Assembly (NCBI RefSeq): GCF_900105355.1
Contig: NZ_FNSC01000001.1
Span: forward strand, 3,658,001-3,722,000
Length of the DNA: 64,000 nt
Reading direction: 5' to 3'
DNA from: Pseudomonas anguilliseptica
GTDB lineage: Bacteria > Pseudomonadota > Gammaproteobacteria > Pseudomonadales > Pseudomonadaceae
Each line of letters opens with the position of its first letter. Positions within the stretch are counted from its first letter, which is position 1. The notes under the pieces were generated by a model. It was given only the letters and a program-made list of their open reading frames with translations, did not search any database and had not been told where the DNA came from. The position numbers were made by a program, and so were the translations under genes. Below are positions 1 through 6,690 of the stretch, one piece after another.

Positions 1-2
1 GT

Positions 3-869
3 GGCTTGATGCGCACGCTCAAAGCGGATGTTGTGCACACCCACCATATCGGGCCTTTGTTGTATGGCGGTACTGCCGCGCGCCTGGCGGGTGTGCCGAT
101 ATTGCTGCACACCGAGCATGATGCCTGGCACTTACAGGACCCCAAGCGCAGACGTTTGGCCAAGCTTTTACTTGCGGCTCTGAGTCCGAGCGTGATTGCG
201 GATTCGCAACAGGTACAGGCGCAGATGCGCTCCATGTTGCCGAGCAGTAATCCTCAGGTAATTCTTAATGGCATCGATGTGCAGCGTTTCAAACCCTGCA
301 GTCAACGCCTTTCACGCGAGCGTTTGGGTTTGCCTGTGGATGTCAAGTTGGTGGGCTGTGCCGCCCGCTTAGAAACCGTGAAAGGCCATCAGGACTTGCT
401 CGATGCCTTGTTCCGGTTACCGATGAATGTGCATTTAGCGCTGGCCGGCGATGGCTCTTTGCGCGAGTCACTGGAAGCCCAGGCGGTTGAGTTGGGGCAG
501 CAGCACCGTATCCACTTTCTCGGGCATGTAGAGGCCATGCCGGACTTCTACCGGGCCCTGGATGTGTTCTGTCTGGCCTCCATGGCAGAGGGCATGCCCC
601 TTAGTTTGCTGGAGGCTCAGGCATGCGGTGTGCCTGTAGTGGCAACGCGTGTCGGCGGGGTGGCTGAGGCAGTCTGCCCACTCAGTGGTGTGCTGGTTAG
701 AGCAGGTCATTCTGACGAGCTGGCGCGAGCACTCAAGTACCAGTTCCAACGCAAGCCTAAGTACGATCCGCGGCCTTTCGTACTGAGTGGTAAGCGTGTT
801 CAGGATATGGTGCATGCCTATGCACTCCTCGGCGCTGGCTTGCGCTTGGGAGGTAGTCATGTCGGTTGA
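3..869 (+). CDS. Glycosyltransferase family 4, 5' end outside window
   Basis: C-terminal part of a GT-B fold, family-4 glycosyltransferase, expected to add a sugar to a lipid-linked glycan on the cytoplasmic side of the inner membrane. The frame is open to the left edge, so the real start lies outside; the ATG at 9 already falls inside the N-terminal Rossmann domain (HTHH near the start). The nucleotide-sugar domain shows NGIDVQRF, the RLETVKGH segment and the E-x7-E pair in EGMPLSLLEAQ, all typical of GT4. The stop overlaps the next gene by 11 bases, so the two are translationally coupled. Sugar specificity cannot be read from the sequence. Confidence 0.9.
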   Translation, partial: GLMRTLKADVVHTHHIGPLLYGGTAARLAGVPILLHTEHDAWHLQDPKRRRLAKLLLAALSPSVIADSQQVQAQMRSMLPSSNPQVILNGIDVQRFKPCSQRLSRERLGLPVDVKLVGCAARLETVKGHQDLLDALFRLPMNVHLALAGDGSLRESLEAQAVELGQQHRIHFLGHVEAMPDFYRALDVFCLASMAEGMPLSLLEAQACGVPVVATRVGGVAEAVCPLSGVLVRAGHSDELARALKYQFQRKPKYDPRPFVLSGKRVQDMVHAYALLGAGLRLGGSHVG

Positions 870-2058
870 ATCTGCTGGCCTGGTGGTGTTCGGGTTGTGT
901 GCCTTGTTGGTGGTGTATCACCACGCCATATACCCCGTCTTGTTGAGCCGTCTTGCGGCACGCTGCAGGCTCTCGGAGCTGCCTGATATTCCCCAGCGCG
1001 GCTGGCAGTCCCAGGCAGGCGACCAGTTGCTACCGAGCATTGAAATCATCATGCCGGCTTACAACGAGTCGGCCTGTATTGCGGACAAGTTGCGCAACCT
1101 GGCCCAATTGGATTACCCGGCTGGCTTGTGGCGCGTGGTGATCATGCTCGACGGCTGCAGCGATGCCACGCGTGCCTGTGCGGAGAGCACGTTACAGGAG
1201 CCTGAGTGTGCGGGTTTGCCTGTGGTTATTCGCGACTACCAAGACAATCTCGGCAAAGTCATGCGGATCAACCAGGCTATTGAGGCGGCGCAGAGCTCAC
1301 TGGTTTTGCTTTCCGATGTCTCGGCTTTGCTACCGGTGGATTGCTTGTTGGCCTTGGCGGCTCATTTTAATGACCCCCGTATCGGGGCCGTCAGCTTGGG
1401 ATACCGCTTGCTCAATTCGGGTAGTGTGGGGGAGCAGGTCTACTGGGATTATCAGCGAAAGATAAAAATCCAGGAGAGTCGCCTGGGCTGTGTGCAGGGC
1501 GCTCATGGTTCAGGCTGGGCCCTGCGTCGGGCGCTGTTTCAACCCTTGCCGGCCTCCACCATCAATGATGATTTCATCATGCCCATGCAGATTGCGGCGC
1601 AAGGTTATCGGGTGGTGTATGAGTCGCGTCTCAGTGCGCTCGAGCTTGAATGCATGGGCGCCGTCGGTGAGCCGCAGCGTCGTCGTCGTATTGCTGCAGG
1701 CAACACCCAGCAAATTGCCCGCCTGCTCAGGCTGCTAAGCCCGCAGCAGGGGGCTAAAGCGTTTATGTTTCTTTCAGGCAAGTGTTTGCGCGTATTAATG
1801 CCTTACTGCTTGCTGGGGATGTTGCTGGCCAATGGCTTGTTTTTGGGGCTGGGTAGCTGGGCTGTTGCGCTTTTTCTTGCTCAATTGCTCGGCTATGGCG
1901 CGTTCATTGCTATGAACCTATTGCAGTACACTCCCCGGTTGCGCCTGTTGCGCGTGATCAATTATTTGCTGCTGGGGCACTGGGCCAACTTGAATGGCAG
2001 CGTGCATTATTTGACCGGTCGCCAACGTGGCGTCTGGCAGCGGGTTAAGGAGACATGA
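859..2058 (+). CDS. Membrane glycosyltransferase family 2
   Basis: A 399-residue processive-type GT2 (GT-A fold) enzyme that would extend the exopolysaccharide repeat unit or chain. I place the start at the ATG at 859 (MSVESAGL), 24 codons inside the longest frame, because a GGGAGG ribosome site sits just upstream. Seen: an N-terminal membrane helix (about residues 8-30), the donor-binding PAYNES and LDGCSD motifs, SDVS at the DxD position, NDDF, an RRRRIAAGN motif in the Q/RxxRW region, and hydrophobic helices in the last 100 residues. The stop overlaps the following ATG (ATGA). The acceptor and sugar are unknown. Confidence 0.9.
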   Translation: MSVESAGLVVFGLCALLVVYHHAIYPVLLSRLAARCRLSELPDIPQRGWQSQAGDQLLPSIEIIMPAYNESACIADKLRNLAQLDYPAGLWRVVIMLDGCSDATRACAESTLQEPECAGLPVVIRDYQDNLGKVMRINQAIEAAQSSLVLLSDVSALLPVDCLLALAAHFNDPRIGAVSLGYRLLNSGSVGEQVYWDYQRKIKIQESRLGCVQGAHGSGWALRRALFQPLPASTINDDFIMPMQIAAQGYRVVYESRLSALELECMGAVGEPQRRRRIAAGNTQQIARLLRLLSPQQGAKAFMFLSGKCLRVLMPYCLLGMLLANGLFLGLGSWAVALFLAQLLGYGAFIAMNLLQYTPRLRLLRVINYLLLGHWANLNGSVHYLTGRQRGVWQRVKET

Positions 2059-2699
2059 TCATGCAAGCATCTTTTGTTCATCCAGTCATACAGGTGCTCA
2101 AGCGAGCGCTGGACTTTTTCGGCGCGGGTCTTGGTCTGCTGTTGTGTTTGCCTGTTTTTCCTCTGATCGCCCTGGCGATCAAGTTGGAAAGCCCGGGCCC
2201 GGTTTTCTTCAAACAATTGCGTATTGGCCGTAGTTGGCCGGAGCATGTGGAACTGTTTGAAATGATCAAGTTTCGTTCCATGCGCGCCGATGCTGAAGTC
2301 GGCAGCGGGCCGGTGTGGGCGCAACGCAATGACCCCAGAATTACGCGCGTTGGTAAGTTCCTGCGCAAGTCACGCCTGGATGAGCTGCCACAGTTTATCA
2401 ATGTGCTGCGCGGTGAAATGTCCTTGATTGGGCCGCGCCCCGAGCGCCCTGGTATTACCCGCAGCCTTGAGCAGGCCATCCCCTATTTTGTCGAGCGCAC
2501 CTATGGTGTGGCGCCCGGTATTACAGGGTTGGCCCAAGTGATTAATGGCTACGATGAGACCCTTAATGATGTGCGAGCCAAGCTCGGTTATGACTTGGCC
2601 TATTCGTTGAGCCTGAGTCATCCGGGACAATGGGTGCTGATGGAGTTGCGTATTGTTTGCCTGACCTTGCAGGTCATGCTGTTTGGTCGTGGCCGTTAA
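2055..2699 (+). CDS. Polyprenyl-phosphate sugar-1-phosphate transferase
   Basis: Bacterial sugar transferase of the WcaJ/PglC class. These enzymes start polysaccharide synthesis by moving a sugar-1-phosphate from a nucleotide sugar to undecaprenyl phosphate. The 214 residues match the minimal catalytic form: one membrane (re-entrant) helix at about residues 15-40 (KRALDFF...), then a cytosolic domain with KFRSM, SRLDELPQ and LIGPRPERP motifs, the last being diagnostic. It lacks the large N-terminal membrane domain of WbaP/WcaJ. It overlaps the GT2 gene by four bases and closes this operon, followed by a strong terminator. Confidence 0.95.
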   Translation: MIMQASFVHPVIQVLKRALDFFGAGLGLLLCLPVFPLIALAIKLESPGPVFFKQLRIGRSWPEHVELFEMIKFRSMRADAEVGSGPVWAQRNDPRITRVGKFLRKSRLDELPQFINVLRGEMSLIGPRPERPGITRSLEQAIPYFVERTYGVAPGITGLAQVINGYDETLNDVRAKLGYDLAYSLSLSHPGQWVLMELRIVCLTLQVMLFGRGR

Positions 2700-2738
2700 T
2701 GGGTGCTATGCGCTGAGCACGCGAGTGATGATTACATG

Positions 2739-2770
2739 GGCGACGCTTCGCATGAAGCGTCGCCTTTTTT
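2739..2770 (+). terminator. Rho-independent terminator after the glycosyltransferase operon
   Basis: An 11-bp perfect stem (GGCGACGCTTC / GAAGCGTCGCC) with a GCAT loop is followed by six T residues. It separates the glycosyltransferase operon from the STAS/export operon. Confidence 0.92.
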
Positions 2771-2797
2771 ATGGCCGTCTCGCAATTTGCTGCTCAG

Positions 2798-2825
2798 TTG
2801 CAAAGCGCCACTGGCGTTATTGCAA
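2798..2825. promoter_or_regulatory. Paired TTGCAA sites, possible activator-binding elements
   Basis: TTGCAA occurs at 2798-2803 and again at 2820-2825, a 22-bp spacing (about two helical turns), with a related GCAA-TTTGC at 2782-2790. They lie roughly 85-125 bp upstream of the candidate sigma-54 promoter, where enhancer-binding proteins normally bind. The role is inference from position and spacing only. Confidence 0.3.
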
Positions 2826-2906
2826 TCTGCAAGGCACACGCAATTAACTTTTCTTAAAAGGCAGTTATATTTATATAAGTTTATGTTTTATAAAGATTTT
2901 TAATGG

Positions 2907-2923
2907 TTGGCCTAGCCCTTGCT
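2907..2923 (+). promoter_or_regulatory. Candidate sigma-54 (RpoN) promoter of the STAS/export operon
   Basis: TTGGCCTAGCCCTTGCT has the invariant GG and GC of the -24/-12 consensus at exactly the required distance (TGGC, seven bases, TTGC, T). It differs from the full consensus at three less conserved positions. A start site about 12 bases after the GC would give a 5' leader near 28 bases before the STAS ATG at 2962. An AT-rich stretch (2845-2903) lies just upstream, as is common where DNA bending assists RpoN activation. The same operon ends with a sigma-54 activator, which supports the assignment. Confidence 0.55.
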
Positions 2924-2961
2924 TTGTATTGGTTACATCCTCAAAACCGGAGTGCCTTGCA

Positions 2962-3309
2962 ATGAGCCCCATGACCTATTTTCTGAATGATGCACTGGTC
3001 GTTAACCTGGACGGCGAGTTGGACGCCAAGAGTGTGCATGACCTGCGCCCCTGCTTTGAAGAGCTTGCCGATGCCGGTAAGTCGGTGGTGCTGGACATGA
3101 GCGAAGTGAGCTTTATCGACAGTTCGGGCATCGGTGCCATCGTGTTTCTCTACAAGCGGTTGGTGGCCCGGCAGTTCTCCGTCAGCGTGATCGGTCTGCG
3201 TCCGCAACCACGGGAGCTCTTCATGATGCTACGGATCAACAAGACCATTGCTTGCCATGACAACCTCAAAGCGTTCCTGGGGCGTCAAGCGCACAAGGTC
3301 GCTGTATGA
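2962..3309 (+). CDS. STAS-domain anti-anti-sigma factor
   Basis: A single STAS domain of 115 residues, the antagonist half of a partner-switching pair. In this family an unphosphorylated STAS protein binds and sequesters an anti-sigma-like kinase, and phosphorylation on a conserved serine breaks the interaction. The phosphorylation motif is present as FIDSSGIG near residue 50. I chose the ATG at 2962 (GGAG at 2949) over an upstream TTG. Its stop overlaps the lipoprotein start (ATGA). The natural partner is the HATPase-REC-PP2C protein encoded at 9543, which has both the kinase and phosphatase modules needed to set its phosphorylation state. Confidence 0.9.
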   Translation: MSPMTYFLNDALVVNLDGELDAKSVHDLRPCFEELADAGKSVVLDMSEVSFIDSSGIGAIVFLYKRLVARQFSVSVIGLRPQPRELFMMLRINKTIACHDNLKAFLGRQAHKVAV

Positions 3310-3692
3310 AAGCCCTGTATGTCATACCTCTGGTTGCGCTGCTGAGTGCCTGCAATATATGGCCTCGCCACGGTGCTGGAGGTGTGGCGGAGTACCGTGC
3401 ACCGGCTATCTGGATGGGCAGCGAAGAGGAGCAGTTGCTTAATGAGCTGCAAGCCTTGCAGGGTGAAACGGAGCATCTGATCCGGCAAGGGGCAATGGAC
3501 TGTCAACCGGCTCAGGTGTTCAACGTTCGTCGCGCGATGATTCGTCTTAAGCGTGAGCTTTACGGTGACATGCTGGCTGACGCGCACGACTCGATGGTGT
3601 CCGTCAAAGTGGCGCTTGGCCGCCTACACTGGAGTAAAAAGCTCAGGGCCGAGTGCTATGAACAACGCGCCCAGCGCTACGCACATCGCTGA
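3306..3692 (+). CDS. Small lipoprotein of unknown function
   Basis: A 128-residue protein with a lipoprotein signal: charged start, hydrophobic core and lipobox LLSAC with the modified cysteine at residue 16. The mature part is rich in charged residues and probably helical (residues 40-125), and has two further cysteines. I do not recognise a family. It is translationally coupled to the STAS gene (ATGA) and lies 51 bases before the SLBB export gene, so an outer-membrane or periplasmic accessory role in polysaccharide export is plausible but unproven. Confidence 0.75.
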   Translation: MKALYVIPLVALLSACNIWPRHGAGGVAEYRAPAIWMGSEEEQLLNELQALQGETEHLIRQGAMDCQPAQVFNVRRAMIRLKRELYGDMLADAHDSMVSVKVALGRLHWSKKLRAECYEQRAQRYAHR

Positions 3693-3743
3693 GAGCAATT
3701 TGACCGCTGGCTTGGCTGAGCAGGGCAAAAGGGAGGGGGATGC

Positions 3744-5933
3744 ATGCAGGAGAGATGGCTGTGCCTATGCGTTGCATGGCTGATGCTATCGCTATCGCCT
3801 GCGGCGGTGGCGCAAGAGCAATCAGCAGCACTGCCGATTGATGCGCCAGCCAGCGCGGTGATTTCGTCAGGCTCCTCAGGCACTGGGCGTTCTGATGCAT
3901 CGGCTCTTCGTCCTGGCGATGTGCTTGTGCTGACGGTGCCGGGAGAGGCGGCATTCGAGACCCCCTTTGAAGTCGACCGATACGGCTATGTGCAACTGCC
4001 TGAGGTGGGGCGAATTAAGGTTGAAGACCTGAGCCTCGATCAAGCCAAGGCCAAGTTACAACAGGCGTTAGCCGGTATTTTTCGTGATCTGGAGCGTTTT
4101 GATGTGCAGCTCAAACAGCGGCAGCTGCCCATTACGGTGTTGGGGTATGTGCGCAAGCCTGGCCCTGTGACTCTCCCGGCAGAAGGCAATGTGCAAATGG
4201 CCATCGCGGCTGCCGGTGGGCTGGTGCCTGGTGCTCAACTGGATAAATTGCAGGTGCGCCGAGGCGATGAAACGCTGTCGGTGGACTACAAGAAATACAT
4301 GGACAGCGGCGAAGCTGGCTTGCTGCCTGCACTGCAACCTCGAGACTTGGTTTTTGTCCCAGCCTCGCCTCTGATTGGCAATGTTCAGATCGAATTTGAT
4401 GCAGCCACCCTGGCGGCGGGGGGGGATGCCGGCGAGTCGGGGCGTGCGGTCAAAGTCTTCGGGGAAGTCAATAACCCCGGCAGCTTTACCTACAAAGATG
4501 GCAGCTCGCTCGTGGATCTGTTGATGCGGGCGGGGGGCGTGACGCGTTTTGCCGGGGTTGAACGCATCCGGGTTATCAATCAGGGCGCGCCACAGCTGTT
4601 TGATCTCAAAGCCTACCTGGACTCTGGCGATAGCAGTCGCTTGCCGAGCATACAGGGTGGCGCAACGATTTTTGTGCCCAAGCAGGAGGATGCCGTCAGC
4701 CGCAGTGCCTCGACGGTGTACATCATGGGCGAGGTGTTTCATCCCGGTGCCTACGAAGGACGTGAAGGCACGACCTTCTTCGACATCCTGGCTAATGCTG
4801 GCGGCCCTACGCGTTTCGCAGAAAGCCGGCAGATTCGCATTTTGCGCCAGGATGGCAGTGTTGAAAATTTCGACTTGCAAGGTTACACCGAAGGTTTAGC
4901 CCGCACCAAGCAGCCTGCTATTCGCCCAGGTGATGCCATTTTTGTCCCTGAAAAGACCGACATGAATGAAAAATCCTGGCTCAAGGTCGCGCCCAATCGT
5001 GCGGTGATGGTTATTGGTCAGGTGACTCAGCCGGGCCGCTTTGAATGGTCGGATGAGATGAGCCTGCTCGACTTACTGGCCCACGCCGGAGGGCCAACTA
5101 GCCAAGCGGACATTGCCGATGTGCGGATCGTCCCACCGGGCGGCAAAGCGCAGTCGTTTGATCTGGATCGGTTTGTGAATCAGGGTGGGGATGTGACCAG
5201 CTTACCGGTCATTCATGCAGGCTATACCATCATGGTCCCGGAGCTGCCGCAGGACCCCAGCGATAACAAGTCACAATGGATTCGTCAGAGCAAAGACAAT
5301 TCCATCTATGTATTTGGTCAGGTGGGTGCGCCGGGGCGCTATGCGTTCAATGACCACTTGGGGTTTCTTGACATTCTGTCAGCGGCGGATGGTCCTACTG
5401 CTGCCGCTGATATCCATAACATCCGCATTACCCATCGCAGCGAGGCCATCACACGGGTTACCAAACTCGATCTCTCCGACTATTTCGAAACAGGCGATGA
5501 GACCTTGCTGCCGCAGGTACTGCCGGGCGACACCATCTACATCCCGGAAAAGGGGCGGCCTTGGCTGGATGAGAAAAAAGAAAATACCGTTCGCGTTATG
5601 GGCGCAGTGGCTAAACCCGGACGCTACCGGTTCAATGAAGACATGACCATTCTTGATCTGCTAGCCGAGGCGGGTGGGCCGTCGGCAACGGCTTACTTGG
5701 AACGTATTGTGGTGGTGAACGTGGCTAAGGCGCAGGCTGGGGAGGATCAAGCGCGAACGTTTGATTTTGAAGAGTTTATGCTTGAGCCCGACTTTGCTGC
5801 ATTGCCACTGCTGCGTCCAGGCGACACCCTTTACGTCCCCGAGAGGAGTTCAAGTAACTGGGCCATTTTTATGGACGGTGTACGTGACAGCGTCAGCCTC
5901 CTGTCGATATTCGCCATCATCGGAGGATTGTGA
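3744..5933 (+). CDS. Polysaccharide export protein with six SLBB repeats
   Basis: Periplasmic/outer-membrane exopolysaccharide export protein, 729 residues. A signal peptide ends near residue 23 (PAAVAQ). A Poly_export domain follows (about 50-125, with LRPGDVLVL and the DRYGYVQLPEVG motif). Then come six SLBB repeats beginning near residues 129, 235, 325, 421, 521 and 617, each with a V-x-G-x-V-x-x-P-G core and most closing with a PGDTIYVPE-like segment. The last 25 residues are hydrophobic and could anchor the protein. Wza-type exporters carry fewer SLBB domains, so the protein is unusually long. Start chosen from the GGGAGGGGG site at 3731. It is followed with overlap by the BY-kinase-like gene. 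Confidence 0.9.
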   Translation: MQERWLCLCVAWLMLSLSPAAVAQEQSAALPIDAPASAVISSGSSGTGRSDASALRPGDVLVLTVPGEAAFETPFEVDRYGYVQLPEVGRIKVEDLSLDQAKAKLQQALAGIFRDLERFDVQLKQRQLPITVLGYVRKPGPVTLPAEGNVQMAIAAAGGLVPGAQLDKLQVRRGDETLSVDYKKYMDSGEAGLLPALQPRDLVFVPASPLIGNVQIEFDAATLAAGGDAGESGRAVKVFGEVNNPGSFTYKDGSSLVDLLMRAGGVTRFAGVERIRVINQGAPQLFDLKAYLDSGDSSRLPSIQGGATIFVPKQEDAVSRSASTVYIMGEVFHPGAYEGREGTTFFDILANAGGPTRFAESRQIRILRQDGSVENFDLQGYTEGLARTKQPAIRPGDAIFVPEKTDMNEKSWLKVAPNRAVMVIGQVTQPGRFEWSDEMSLLDLLAHAGGPTSQADIADVRIVPPGGKAQSFDLDRFVNQGGDVTSLPVIHAGYTIMVPELPQDPSDNKSQWIRQSKDNSIYVFGQVGAPGRYAFNDHLGFLDILSAADGPTAAADIHNIRITHRSEAITRVTKLDLSDYFETGDETLLPQVLPGDTIYIPEKGRPWLDEKKENTVRVMGAVAKPGRYRFNEDMTILDLLAEAGGPSATAYLERIVVVNVAKAQAGEDQARTFDFEEFMLEPDFAALPLLRPGDTLYVPERSSSNWAIFMDGVRDSVSLLSIFAIIGGL

Positions 5934-6649
5934 TGCAGCGCTTGCCAGTCGCTTACCTGGAGCTCGAAGCCGTGTATGCGCGCAGCATCGGCCAGGGCAT
6001 GCGCACGCTGGCAGTGTGTGCCGCTAATAGTGGCGAGGGGGTCAGCATGTTGGCCGAAGCCCTGGCGCACCGCACGCAAGCGGCTGGACGGCGCGTGTTG
6101 CTGGTGGAAATGAATCTGTATCAGCCAACCATGGCCAATCACTTCGGTATTGAGCGGCAAGCCTGGTTGCCAGCCCTGAGCGAAAAAGGCCAAGGCTCGC
6201 TTCCGCTGATCCATGAGACCCAGGGGTTCGGTGTGTTGCCCGCCTCCTTGGCTAAAGAGGCAAGCATGCGCCTGCGCGAGCCGCATGTTCTGGAGCAAAG
6301 TCTTAATGAGTGGTTGAGCCATTACGATCATGTGATCTTCGACACCTCGCCACTCAATGCCACCAATCAGCACAACATTCCTGCTGAGCGGATTGCTGCT
6401 GCGTGTGAAGGATGCATCCTGTTGGTGCTGGCCGGCAAAACCACTCAATCGGCAGTGATTCAAGCTAAGCGACGGCTGGAGGCGGCTAATGTTCGCTTGA
6501 TCGGTGCGGTCTTCAATGACTGCTACAACCCAACCCTGGCGGCAGAAATGGAGCGTGAGTGCAAACGCTTGGACCGCTGGGCGCCTCGTATTGCTGGTTG
6601 GCTTAAACGTCGGGCGATGGACAGCCCATTACTCAATGTTCCGGTGTAA
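5933..6649 (+). CDS. BY-kinase/CpsD-like P-loop ATPase, degenerate Walker A
   Basis: A 238-residue cytoplasmic ATPase of the CpsD/Wzc (MinD-like) class that usually sits beside SLBB exporters and controls polymer length. Position, length and the Walker A-prime (LLVEMNLYQP) and Walker B (HVIFDTSPL) regions fit. However, the P-loop reads ANSGEGVSM, with valine where the nucleotide-binding lysine should be, and Walker A-prime lacks the usual aspartate. There is no C-terminal tyrosine cluster; the protein ends SPLLNVPV. It may therefore be a catalytically weak or dead regulator. ATG at 5933 overlaps the SLBB stop; a GTG three bases earlier is also possible. GGAGG lies at 5922. Confidence 0.8.
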   Translation: MQRLPVAYLELEAVYARSIGQGMRTLAVCAANSGEGVSMLAEALAHRTQAAGRRVLLVEMNLYQPTMANHFGIERQAWLPALSEKGQGSLPLIHETQGFGVLPASLAKEASMRLREPHVLEQSLNEWLSHYDHVIFDTSPLNATNQHNIPAERIAAACEGCILLVLAGKTTQSAVIQAKRRLEAANVRLIGAVFNDCYNPTLAAEMERECKRLDRWAPRIAGWLKRRAMDSPLLNVPV

Positions 6650-6690
6650 CCCGGCAGGAGAGGTGTATTGGGCCTAATTGGGGTGAGTGC

